Shown piece after piece: positions 45,759 through 55,985 of a stretch of 64,000 nt of DNA. Numbering within the stretch: position 1 is the first letter of the stretch; each line of letters starts with the position of its first letter. A program made the translations under genes and the position numbers. A model generated the notes under the pieces. It searched no databases. It was not told the origin of the DNA and saw only the letters and a list, made by a program, of their open reading frames with translations. The DNA comes from Tethya wilhelma (Eukaryota; Porifera; Demospongiae; Tethyida; Tethyidae): assembly GCA_964030475.1 (NCBI GenBank), contig CAXIPT010000020.1, positions 166,247 through 230,246 on the forward strand, given 5' to 3'.

Positions 45759-46110
45759 GCATTACAGAGAACAAAGAAATCACTTGATAGCTTTGAGAAA
45801 TTTTTCAAATTTCAAAGCAGCTGTAAGAAATTATCTAACTTATCAATACGTGCTATGGTCTAGTGAACACTGTAGCAACGCATCTTCCGTAAACCAAAGC
45901 TTGGCAACAGAGCGTGCTGATGTTAGCATTAATATCTCTGCAACAGAAGTAGCCCCACCTACAAAATTTTGCATGCAGTGTGCTAAGGCATAGCGCAACG
46001 CATCCGTGCAAAAAAAAAAGTTCGCGCAAAATCGCGAATTAAACTAAAACCGCAGTTTACTCCAAAAACAATAATTTCCCAAACGTCAGGTTTTCGCTTG
46101 ACACGTCACA

Positions 46111-46434
46111 TATACTTCAAAGGCACTAGCTGTAAAGGCTTATACACTCCAAGGAGAAGAGGGCATGCATGTGGATTTAACAAAATTCACATTGGGTGGG
46201 CATCTAAAAATAGTACCAAAACATCATCAAGTAGGTGGAGGAAGTCACACAGCAAAATTCAAGTGCTTGAACCTGATATACTAAATTTTGCGCTGTTCTA
46301 GCAATTGTCACTTCTGGCCCAGGCCACTCCCCATTTGAATCCTTAGGTAATCTAGGTCACGTAAATTCAGCAGGGACACGACACAAGTTCAAACACCAAT
46401 GTTTCCCACTCCCTGCTCTCAAATGTGTCAGATG
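46111..46434. other. flank of X copy E, no gene seen
   Basis: The first ~17 bp match the 47.0-47.4 kb repeat R (TATACTTCAAAGGCACT). Nothing else is recognised. Confidence 0.4.
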
Positions 46435-46745
46435 CAAAACCATTCAATATTGCTAGGTTGGTGCTCTTTATTGTTTAGCAATAAAAACCAGCAAATAGCT
46501 TATAAAAACTTTGGCAATGGCAAACGAACACACAAACACACACATACACACACACACACACACACATGGTCGAGCGCCACACACTTAAGCGCATGCAACT
46601 AGTTTGTTTGCCATTGACCCCCTGTGACCCCTAGCTACTCTATTGTCACCTCCACCCAGGCACTAACTGGCAATTAGCCTATAAAAACTTTGGTTGCTAG
46701 GCAATGGCAAACAAACACACACACACACACACACACACACTTCTA
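46435..46745 (-). repeat. Q repeat: (CA)n-linked, two units
   Basis: Units combine a (CA)n run with GGCAATGGCAAAC, CCTATAAAAACTTTGG and CTATTGTCACCTCCACCCAG. The same text recurs at 48296-48915 and 51285-51460. Confidence 0.7.
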
Positions 46746-47035
46746 GCTCATATTCAAACAGACTCTTCTCCTACAAGTAAGTAGTAGTTTAAGCTGTCAT
46801 GGTATTATGTGATGTTAAATCAGCCTCTGGTGAATAAGAGCTGATTCCATTACAAAATTTCTGTTGGAAAGTATATAGTGCTTTTGCTCTGCTAACACAA
46901 ATTGATCTGTGGGTCTGCAGGCATATACTAGGTGCAAACATGAGGTAGTATCACTGACTTGGATCTACACTACAACCAAACACGAAAGATTCTATAGATG
47001 TAATTAAGTCAAACACAGACAAATACATTTGTACC

Positions 47036-47853
47036 ACTGAAGCCATATACTTCAAAGGCATTGGGAGTGCAGTAAATGATGTGTAGTCACTGCTGATGTA
47101 GAGACCAAGTGTGAATAAGTAATAAGTAACTTATCCAGTGCCGCTTTGTGGCTTTTCCTAGCAACTACAGCTTCAGTGGTACAAATCAGTTATACCACTC
47201 CCATTTGTGGGATAAGGTTTACACCACTTGTGGCTATGCCTGTATAGCTCCTAGTTGTACCACTGAAGCCATATACTTCAAAGGCACTGCAGTGCAAATG
47301 TGTAGTCACTGCTGAATTAGAGACCAAGTGTGAATAAGTAATAAGTAACTTATCCAGTGCATGCTTTGTGGCTTTTCCTAGCAACTCAGAGGAGGTTGGA
47401 CAGGAAATAGAATCATGTGAACCAGTAAAATTTAATTACATTCCTGCATAACTTTGCAGCACTATTTTTGCCACTGTACCAAATGAAACAGCCTTTCATG
47501 GCCTGATTGTGTTGCTGGAGTATCAAAGAAGTAGGAGACAAGTCAAGAAGCCAGAATTTTTAATTTTCACTAATTATGTTGACAGTCTAAGCAGAATATC
47601 TCAGAAATTTTGCTGGGGTTCAACGGGGTTTAGTGGCTATTCGACCTTTGCTGTCCAAGGTCTATCCAGAAGACTAGTCTTCTCGAATGGTAGGGCTGCA
47701 GAAAGCCTGGAACAACATGAAATAGCTACGCACGTGATGCGTGTCCAACCTCCTCTGCTAGCAACTATACAACTTCAGTGGTACAAATCAGTTATACCAC
47801 TCCCATTTGTGGGATAAGGTTTACAGGACTCGTGGCTATGCCACCCGTGGTGT
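47036..47853 (+). repeat. R repeat: direct repeats of ~220 bp
   Basis: ACTGAAGCCATATACTTCAA...GAATAAGTAATAAGTAACTTATCC...TTTTCCTAGCAACT occurs at 47036-47160 and 47262-47388. A second block, CTTCAGTGGTACAAATCAG to GTGGCTATGCC, occurs at 47170-47230 and 47772-47843. An open frame at 47509-47817 overlaps it and is not a credible gene. Confidence 0.7.
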
Positions 47854-48295
47854 AAATCCCTTATCCCACACATGGTCGTGGTATAACCTATACTGAATGC
47901 TTGTATTTCACAAAGTGCCTTATAAGAAACACACACACACACACACAAATACAACAACAACAACAGCAACAACAACAAATCACTAATTAGTTTACAGTAT
48001 GCAATTAATGGGAAGCATTTTAAATTCAGTAACAGTGCAGTCTTTCCACTCCAAAAATGCAAGGAAATGAGCCTTGGAACCCTCTGTTTCGAATTTGCTA
48101 ATAGCAGCTAGCTGTTTAAAAATTTGTATGGCAAATCTAGCAAAAAAGTGATCAGTAGTCTAGCTACTATTAGTGACAAGTATTCGGTCATTTTAGTTCA
48201 AAATCCAGAAAAGAAACACACTGAAATAATATTGAAACAACGGAAATTTAAATGTTCATACATATAATGCATATAAAACATACTTAGCCAAAAAC
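47854..48295. other. AT-rich spacer
   Basis: Contains (CA)n at about 47935-47952 and an AAC trinucleotide run near 47950-47979. No gene seen. Confidence 0.5.
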
Positions 48296-48306
48296 AGCAG
48301 CCAAAG

Positions 48307-48351
<45 letters not shown>

Positions 48352-48915
48352 TTACCCATTGCCTAGCAACGAAAGTTTTTATAGGCTAATTGTCGGTTAA
48401 TGGCTGGGTGGAGGTGACAATAGAGTTGCTAGGGGTCACAGGGAAGGGCATTCAACTACAATTTGTGTGTGTGTTGGTGTGTGTGTGTGTGTATGTGTTT
48501 GTTTGCCATTGCCTAGCAACCAAAGTTTTTAAAAAGCTAATTTGCTTGTTAGTGGCTGGGTACAGTTACTACTAGTATCTCTTACCTTTAATGTGCAACC
48601 TACAACACATAATATTAGTGCACAAGTGTTCTAGTAGTCTTCTCCTGTACATGGCAATACAATACATGCTCACACATGACAATTTAAAAATAATCTGTGT
48701 GTACGTGTTTGTTTGCCATTGCCTAGCAACAAAGTTTTTATAGGCTAATTGTTGGTTAGTGGCTGGGTGGAGGTGACAATAGAGTAGCTAGGGGTCACAG
48801 GGGGTCAATGGCAAACAAACTAGTTTCAGCCCTTAAGTGGGTGGCACTCGACCATGCATCGGGTGCCACCCACTTAAGGGTCATGCAACTACTATTTGTG
48901 TGTGTGTGTGTGTGT
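48296..48915 (+). repeat. Q repeats, three tandem-like units with (GT)n
   Basis: Each unit begins with GTGTTTGTTTGCCATTGCC and continues CCTAGCAAC, TTTTTATAGGCTAATT, TGGCTGGGTGGAGGTGACAA. The unit at 48700-48900 ends in a hairpin (GGGTGGCACTCGACCATGCA and its mirror). Confidence 0.75.
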
Positions 48916-49212
48916 TTGGTGTGTAGAAATTAGACATTCAATGTCTGTGTAATAAACAAGTAACTACAAACTCAGTCATTTAGCATTTTCACTCCTCTTC
49001 AGGGTGATCATAGATAATAGATTGGGATAGTTATTTGTTCTTNTGGGATGATGTTATTTGTTCTTGTTGAGAGTAGCTTCTTCAATAGATTAGACATAGA
49101 ACATAATCTAGTCTAGTCCTAGACCCTGCCTTTTCCGCCAGGTGATAAGTGGGGGTCTAGAAAAACTGGCACACTTTTGGTTAAAATTTGGAATGTGATT
49201 GCATCACACTGN

Positions 49213-49275
49213 TTGTATTGCGCTAATGGGCCATCCGTGCCATTCCTGTGTACCCAGTACTACCGTACTGGGAAT
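49213..49275 (+). repeat. P-family 3' end fragment
   Basis: Starts directly after an N (49212) with TTGTATTGCGCTAATGGGCC and ends TACCGTACTGGG. Confidence 0.85.
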
Positions 49276-49384
49276 ATATATATATATATACTAGAGATAC
49301 ACATAGTGCAGGTTTAGTGCCTCGCGCAGAATATCAATGAACTGTATAACAATCAAGGAACATTTTGAAGTCATAAACTGATTG

Positions 49385-49460
49385 ATGCATGGCTGAGCAT
49401 CGCACACTTAAGGGCATGCAATTAGTTTGCTCGCCATTGACCCCCTTTGACCCCTAGCTT
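49385..49460 (-). repeat. Q repeat fragment
   Basis: Contains GGGCATGCAATTAGTTTGC and CATTGACCCCCTTTGACCCC as in other Q units. Confidence 0.6.
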
Positions 49461-49810
49461 TGCCACTGTAATTTTGGTCTAAGGTACCAAAAATTGTCTA
49501 AATATTACAGCCCTCCTCTGAAAATTTTGGTCCGCAGCCTAACAATGAGCTTTATCCAGATTTTATCATTAGGTAGAACACTGAGCCTAGATCAGTCACT
49601 GTATTGTATAGTCTATTCTGTATAATGCTAATACAAAACAGCTGTCACATCATCTGTGTCCAATTTTTAGGCCTTGTGGCGGCCATAGCTCATTGTTAAT
49701 GGTACAATTTGCAAGCTTATCATTGCTGTGAGTACTATAGCCAGAGAGTTTATAAAGCAATTTGAAGGAAGAAAATGATATTGCAATGGTACATGTAAAG
49801 TTTGGATATG

Positions 49811-49996
49811 TTACATGGAACTGACTAGATTTTCTAGGCATTTAAGTTCTGCAGAAGACACAAAAGCATATGTATGCTTCCATTTTGTTGCTACTTTGTG
49901 AAGCTTTACACTCCAATTAGACTCACCTTTGAAAACGTTCTTCACAAATTTGAACCCTTTGTACGTGGAACAGTAGCCAATAGCTTTAGGTACCAT
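49811..49996 (-). CDS. possible two-exon ORF fragment, unknown
   Basis: Exon 49927-49996 (MVPKAIGYCSTYKGFKFVKN...) ends in a GTGAGT donor; exon 49811-49848 follows CTTCTGCAG and ends in TAA. Phases match, giving 35 codons. It may be the end of a larger gene whose upstream exons are not seen. No family recognised. Confidence 0.25.
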   Translation of the reverse strand: MVPKAIGYCSTYKGFKFVKNVFKGESNWSVKLHKVATKWKHTYAFVSSAELKCLENLVSSM

Positions 49997-50087
49997 TCAA
50001 ATAGTGGCTAACCTATCAGAGAAGCTCGCATCTACAAGATAAAATACCAAGAGTGATGAGAGAGAGAGATAATCCAAGACAAATTCT

Positions 50088-50163
50088 GGGACTCAGCTGG
50101 GAATCGAACCCAAGACCTCCTGATTACTAGTCAGACGCTCCTACCACTAAGCCACTGAGTGCC
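50088..50163 (-). tRNA. tRNA-Thr(AGU)-like sequence
   Basis: Read on the minus strand it has a type-2 Pol III promoter: A box TGGCTTAGTGG and B box GGTTCGATTCC. The anticodon arm is TCTGA-CTAGTAA-TCAGG, giving anticodon AGT, and the T arm is TTGGG-TTCGATT-CCCAG. The acceptor stem pairs six of seven positions with one C-C mismatch. The mismatch and lack of a clear T-run terminator leave open a tRNA pseudogene or the head of a tRNA-derived SINE. Confidence 0.55.
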
Positions 50164-50994
50164 CATGGCATTGGAGCGGAAGGTATACCCCTATAGACCT
50201 TAGCTGATGACAACTGACTCTCTCTGTGGAGATCCCCAGTGGACAGGGTTACAGGCCTGGGAAGAAAAAATACGTTGATTCCATGACAGCTGCCAATTCG
50301 GCCTGATGTTTACATCAGTTTTTAAGACAAGGAGTGAGAGGGTTGAATTTTTTGGTTCCTATCCTGTGCCCATACTATTCTAATATCTATGGCGTAACTG
50401 GTGGTAACTGGACTGTACTGGTCAACATGATAATTAAATATAAGCTGAGTTGATTAGTGTGATATACTTTAGTAACTAGTAGAATCACTGTCAATTCAAC
50501 ACACTCACCTGGACGCAATTTTCAGAGGGGGGCCATTTTTACTGAGAATAGAGACAGTGCAGCACATGATCACAAACTAAAATTATGAAGAATAAATTGA
50601 GGATACGGAGAACGCCCACGCTTGTTGAGAGGCAAGGCAATGGGCAGTTATATTAGGATCTCCATTGCAGCTGCTGCAAAAGTCTTCATTTTTAGTATAT
50701 TTTATCTAACTACTAGTCTATATAAATATCTAATAAGTTGGAAGCTGCAACAAACTGTGCCGAGAGCTCGAGGAATGGTTCTTCTTGTTTCCCCCATCCT
50801 CACAGTACAAAGTTGCCTCTCAAAATGGCCGAGCTTTGAGATGTCATGTGACCAATGATGTCAGGTGCACTGTCTCTATTTTGGTCCCCTGGAACAAAAT
50901 TTTCAGGAGACCAAAATTTCCGTGAGAGATCTACTCTATTTGTCAGCCACTCACCCAATCAGTAACTAGGCAATGACACACACACACACAAGGG
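50164..50994. other. spacer without supported gene
   Basis: No credible ORF, repeat or signal recognised apart from a short (CA)n run at 50977-50990. Confidence 0.4.
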
Positions 50995-51259
50995 GTGGTC
51001 ACTCCATACTTGCTGTACTTCCACCCACGACCGCGGGTCAAGAATCTTGACCCTCGAAAATTGGCCTTGACCCCTTGACCGCACCTAAAATTCGCTTGAC
51101 CAGAGGCTTTAATATGACGTCATCATAATAAATTCGACCTTGGCCTCGTTTTACTGTAAAAATTTTTAGTTGACCGCTTTACCTAAATTGATCTTGACCC
51201 TTTGACCGCATCTTGACCGCGGCCGCGGTGGAAGTACAGCAAGTATTGGAGTGACCACC
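50995..51259. mobile_element. 265-bp MITE with ~45-bp inverted ends
   Basis: GTGGTCACTCCATACTTGCT and AGCAAGTATTGGAGTGACCA, followed inward by GTACTTCCACC and GGTGGAAGTAC and by CCGCGGGTCAAGA and TCTTGACCGCGG, form the terminal inverted repeats. The interior repeats TTGACC many times. Confidence 0.8.
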
Positions 51260-51284
51260 TCTTGACACACACAAATAGTGGGTG

Positions 51285-51460
51285 GCACTCGATGCATGGT
51301 CCAGTGCCGCATAAGGGCATGCAATTAGTTTGTTTGCCATAATTTGACCCCTGTAACCCTTAGCTACTCTATTGTCACCTCCACCCAGCCAGTAACCGGC
51401 AATTAGCCTATAAAAACCTTCGTTGCTTGGCAATGGTAAACACACACACACACACACACG
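51285..51460 (-). repeat. Q repeat unit
   Basis: GCAATTAGTTTGTTTGCCAT, CTATTGTCACCTCCACCCAG and CCTATAAAAACCTTCG, ending in a (CA)n run. Confidence 0.7.
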
Positions 51461-52333
51461 TTATCATACCTCAAGTAGATCTATATAGATAAAAAATCAA
51501 TTCGTGAACTGGGTCCAGTGTAGGATGCCTGATAATTATATCAGGGGCGAGTTTATATCACTGACATAGCCTTCTACCTCAATGTATCCATCGTCCACCT
51601 TCAGTGTTCTCCATAGGCCTTGGCCTATATAGGTCGAGGTCGAGGCACGCCGGCGTCACGTGATTCACTTTTTTTTTGCTGACTCAGCTAGCTATGAACC
51701 AGATTGCGATCTAGCTGTGTTCATAAACTTTGCATGTATTTCTTTGAGTGGGTGTGGACCATTGTGAAGTATGTAGGTTGCCAGGGTGCCCGGGCCTATG
51801 ACTTTTTCCTGCCCACATGGTGAAATTCTTGACAAAAATTGTGCTCAGCTCATTTTTGCAACCTTTGCCCATATCATCAATGATACAATGTACAATGTAC
51901 AATGTCTGACAAAATGAAGCATACATAATACCATAGTTTATAGCATATACATTATAATCTTCAACACACATCAAGCACACATAGCTAGCTATCATAATTA
52001 TAATAAGCAGATGTGTGTGTGTGTCCATGTATGTGTGTCAACACACATGAAGCACAATGAAGCAAACATATACATTATAACACAGGAGAAAAAAATTAAC
52101 AAACGAGCAATCATATACTTTATAATAGTTGCAGTTACTGTAACATCGTTACAATTCCTTTGACCAGCTAGGTACACCTACATGTAATAATATATAGATA
52201 TATTATTGTATTAAGTCACTTGAGGTACAAAAGGATCCCCTTTCTGTAATGGTCATGTACAGTATAACATGTGACAAAATGTCGATCAGGTGTACTATTT
52301 GTCTCATAAATTGATTATAAGACTAATTACCTT
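51461..52333. other. spacer without supported gene
   Basis: AT-rich; partial direct repetition of ACACATCAAGCACA-like text at 51965-52060. No gene seen. Confidence 0.4.
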
Positions 52334-52627
52334 TCAATTTTGAAATGGTCCACATCTCATTGCTACCATGGTTACCTGGCCCTGTTTGGCGGGCTCTACT
52401 GATACCATATGACCTGCTGAGATGTTATTCCTGCAATTCTGGGCCCATTGATATTGGGACATAAGGAATGTTTGGACCATAGAGTGTTCATCTTGAGCCA
52501 TCCTCTGAAAAACACCAGGGACTCTCAATCCATTATCGGAATTTATGATGGCTCCCCTAGTCTGCTGGCCAATAATGAAGTCTAGCCATTGATGAAAGTT
52601 ACTTAACGAGGCTGCTTCTGTAGCTCC
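52334..52627 (-). CDS. candidate terminal exon of an unrecognised gene
   Basis: On the minus strand an open frame follows the acceptor TTGCTGTAG and ends in TGA. It encodes ATEAASLSNFHQWLDFIIGQ, VPGVFQRMAQDEHSMVQ, WAQNCRNNISAGHM and ends RCGPFQN. Composition is protein-like and not repetitive, unlike the surroundings. I cannot assign a family. It may belong with the candidate exon at 53939-54088, though the two do not join in phase directly. Confidence 0.4.
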   Translation of the reverse strand, partial: GATEAASLSNFHQWLDFIIGQQTRGAIINSDNGLRVPGVFQRMAQDEHSMVQTFLMSQYQWAQNCRNNISAGHMVSVEPAKQGQVTMVAMRCGPFQN

Positions 52628-52993
52628 TACAGCAATATACATGTACAAGAATATTCACTCAGTAGAAAATGTTCAGTGTCAATAATACATATGATTGTAC
52701 GGTGTGTACATTATATTAATGTGCTGAGAGTTATGCACCTTTGGTGCCATTCATTAACTCTTGGCATCTGCACATTTACAACGTACACACAACACAGCCA
52801 GCAAGATAACAAGTTTTTGCCAGCTGATTGCAAAAATGGCGGAAGTTGATCTATGACGTTACAGGCCAGTAATTTTTTTTTTCAAGCCAGCTCTGAGTTT
52901 GCTGTGTGCAACTGAAAAATTTGTACACTGTGAAGTGAATTCAATCTGATTGCTAGCTGGAATCAGAGTGTGAGCTGGAATGGACCTTATTTA

Positions 52994-53628
52994 TAGTACC
53001 GTTCTGAATAGAGCACACCACATTCTAGGGGTACTTTTAGTGCTCCAGCTGCTCAAGAACTTTAGCAGTTTCAAGAGAAGCATAACTCAAGAATAGGATA
53101 ACTAGGAGACACATTTGAGAATTTATGTGAAACAGCTACTAAAGAATTAAGAAACAAGCAAGACTTACTGGAAAAATTTAGCTGTTTCTGTGGTGTGTAA
53201 ATCCAGCTCCTAGTCCAGGCCTTTCATGGTAAGCCATTTCTGAAAAGTTTTACGTAGCCAGAAAGCCTTAGTTCTGCTCTTAGACATTTAGCCCAATGTA
53301 ATAAACTAATAGGAGAGTGGTTTTGTTAGTTAGGTGGGGCTACAAGCACTTCCAGGAAGCTGACAATAATTGTGCCTAGATATGGTTGTGGTGAAAGGTC
53401 TGCTGCTTAGTGCCTGGACTGGAAGCTGGACTACACACCACAGAAATAGCTAAATTTTTCCCAGTAAGTCTTGCTTGTGTCTTTTTTAGTAACATAAACT
53501 CTCAAATGTGTCTGCTAGTTATCCTGTTCTTGAGTTATGCTTCTCTGGAAACTGCTAAAATTCTTGAGCAGCTGGAGCGCTGAAAGTACCCCTAGAACAT
53601 GGTGTGCACTATTTAGAACCATACTGTC
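52994..53628. mobile_element. ~635-bp foldback element with ~220-bp arms
   Basis: The left arm (CATTCTAGGGGTAC, CTCCAGCTGCTCAAGAA, GAAGCATAACTCAAGAATAG, AAATTTAGCTGTTTCTGTGG) is mirrored by the right arm (CCACAGAAATAGCTAAATTT, CTTGAGTTATGCTTCTC, TTGAGCAGCTGGAG, GTACCCCTAGAA). No ORF. Confidence 0.85.
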
Positions 53629-53938
53629 CATTACGTCAGCACCCAACCAGATGTCAGATGATACCGCATTATTATGTCAAAATTGTTTTTATGATTTTTA
53701 AAACTAACATTCAAGCAAGGAGGAGGGCTCGTGAACTACTAAGTGCATGTGGAATGTCTGCCTGAGTACATGTATTACTAAGCATGGTAAGAACACCAAT
53801 GGTTAGGTACCTCTGGTGCATTTCAATTATGTGCATGGCTTAAGTTCTCAATCTTTCTCCCTCCCCGTATTTCAACAGGGAAACAGACAGTCTGGGTATG
53901 AGGACCTATATATAGGAGTTATGAACTGAGTACTTTAC

Positions 53939-54088
53939 CTTGTTGTAGTGCCACTACAGGTTGTGCCCACTGCACACCATAGTTTAAATGGAGGATGTTT
54001 GGATCCAACAAAGCGTGTGCCTGTTCTTTTGTTATCAAAAAAATTAACCCAGGTCCCCATTGTCACAATCTTCATCATCATCATTGGC
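53939..54088 (-). CDS. candidate internal exon, unknown
   Basis: Minus strand, between ATATGCAG and a GTAAAG donor. The open frame reads IVTMGTWVNFFDNKRTGTRF, then KHPPFKLWCAVGTTCSG. No family recognised. Confidence 0.25.
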
Positions 54089-54194
54089 CTGCATATCAGA
54101 ATAATTATATATGTAGTGAACTGCATGGAAGAATGAGGCTATAATTAACTTGAAAAAAAAATTGTATATTATCATTCTGTCAGCAGCACTAGTG

Positions 54195-54290
54195 ACATGA
54201 ACGCACCAAAGGTGCCTCTCATAATGCATGTATATTCAGGCATAGATGATACCCATGATTCAGACAATCAACCTGACATTCTGTGTGCAC
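54195..54290 (+). repeat. dispersed repeat shared with 63180-63270
   Basis: AAAGGTGCC, CTCATAATGCATGTATATTC, AGGCA and CATGATTCAGACAATCAACC occur in the same order at 63180-63270. Confidence 0.75.
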
Positions 54291-54525
54291 AATACCATCT
54301 CAAATCCATAATGAATCTCAACTGGTCGATATAGATCTACCAGCTTATCACTGATATACAGTAACATGAATCACAAGTGCACCTGCCAGAAAGCTCAACT
54401 ATGTTTTGAGTGTGCTAAGTGTAGGCTCTAGATGAGCAAGTTATATCCACTCTGGTTAATTTTAAAGCACTTGTAGCCCACTGATGACTTAGATTAAAGC
54501 ACTGACAGTGCGTATATCAGTGATA

Positions 54526-55224
54526 TTTCCCTGTGGTTTGTACGGTGGCCCTGGAGGTCGCGTATCGCTCCAGTGCTTCGCGCCAGTTCTATCGCGTATC
54601 GCTCCAGTGTTATCACGTGTCACTCCAGTAACTTCACCTTTGACCTCTGCATTTGTGGACAAAGTTCAATCAACAAAGTCACTGCAAAGTTTTCTGCAAG
54701 TCTTGTGTAAGACTCTGTCAAGAAAAGATGCTTGTTTTAACGGCCCTGTACTTATTTTTCAGAGACTAACCAGTCTCTGCTAGCCCCTGTGGAATGAAGA
54801 ATTCACACCTTTGATATAATCACCTGCTAGAGGAGTCACCACTGTCAGAGAATCGACTACCAGGAGTCAATGGCTACCATTTATTTATAGCTAAACTTGT
54901 CTTCAATACATTAAACATGGATTGAGCTAGCATGGCTTGGTAACTAGCTGATTCTTTGAGAATATACCACTACAGTAGATCTCAACGCAGTCTGGTACTA
55001 TCTAAGAGGGGCTTACAAACTTCAAGAATCTTCATAAACTACACACTTGTGGCACAATTTGAGCATACACCACAACATAGCAACTGTACTACATCTGTTT
55101 GAGCTCAGGGGCATAGGCTGTGTCATAGATAATTAAACACTAAACTTACATTTGTATTACCCAAGAGACAGAGCAATTGAGCGATACGCGACCTCCAGGG
55201 CCACTGTAGGTTTCCCTGTGGTTT
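54526..55224. mobile_element. ~670-bp TIR element flanked by TA and by a 14-bp direct repeat
   Basis: The inverted ends GGTGGCCCTGGAGGTCGCGT and ACGCGACCTCCAGGGCCAC extend to about 28 bp and sit inside TA dinucleotides. Outside those, TTTCCCTGTGGTTT is present on both sides (54526-54539, 55211-55224). No ORF of note. Confidence 0.75.
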
Positions 55225-55684
55225 TGTTGAGTCACGTAGCCATATTATAGAGCGACTAGTAGAGCAACAAAAAAGCAGTAAAAAAAACTGCAGTTGCCAA
55301 TGCAACACAGAAAGTAATATAGTATCCAGAGAACACTGACTTTGACTCACCGTACTCGTGTCAAGCTTGAAGAATCTAAGAGTCTCGATTAAAACACAAC
55401 TTTTCGCCGCTCTTTTGAATTTTCAAACTTCTCGCTATACTTCTGTTGAATAAAGAAGGCTTCCAGCCCTAGGGTATACCCTGGTAAGCATCCCTACAAC
55501 TAAATTAGCTTCAAACATTTAACAAATCATGCTTCCAAACTAGCTCTGTTTCTGGTGATCAACTGTTTATGCTATTCAAACTGGTTTTCTTGTTGCTACT
55601 AGCTTACAGTAGTCTACTTACTGGTGTTTAGTGAGTAGCTAGATACAGCTAGCTAGCGTACAGCTCACTGTAGGGCTACAAAAC

Positions 55685-55790
55685 AGTTATAACACCCTTC
55701 AGTGGGCTGTCTGGAATAATGCCCTCGTGCGGTTTACTTATTGCACTCGTGCATTATACTCCATACAGCCCAGTGAAGGGTGTAATAACT
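55685..55790. repeat. ~106-bp hairpin
   Basis: AGTTATAACACCCTTCAGTG and CAGTGAAGGGTGTAATAACT mirror each other with GGGCTGTCTGGAATAAT and ATTATACTCCATACAGCCC inside. Confidence 0.85.
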
Positions 55791-55894
55791 ATAACATGTA
55801 CAACTCACGGTGAGGATAGATACAAACCAGCCAGACCAGTAGAAATATAGCTATCAGATGTCAGTAGAGTCAGCATTCAAGCACAATAGTAGCC

Positions 55895-55985
55895 TCGTTC
55901 CCAGGCTCCTCCCTCCTATAAATTTTTCCCTACGTGAAAAATAAGGAAAGAGAGAGCCTGGTACCAATAATCACGTGAGTGACAT
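55895..55985. repeat. M-family foldback
   Basis: CTCGTTCCCAGGCTC and GAGAGAGCCTGGTACC, with ATCACGTGAGTGACATAAGC next to it, as in the X-associated copies at 18745 and 24984. Confidence 0.7.

Larger units (their letters stand above)
42608..46110 (-). mobile_element. X transposon copy E (5' half, minus strand)
   Basis: The intact 5' terminus ends at 46110 (CGCTTGACACGTCACA) with right flank TATACTTCAAAGGCACT. It carries gene 1 exons 1-8 and part of exon 10, with Y nested and the exon 9 region deleted. It provides the uninterrupted 5' noncoding reference for judging U and W1. Confidence 0.85.

Noticed and set aside
47509..47817. 102-codon open frame (MLLEYQRSRRQVKK...)
   Set aside because: It runs into the R direct repeat at its 3' end and shows no splice signal or recognisable domain.
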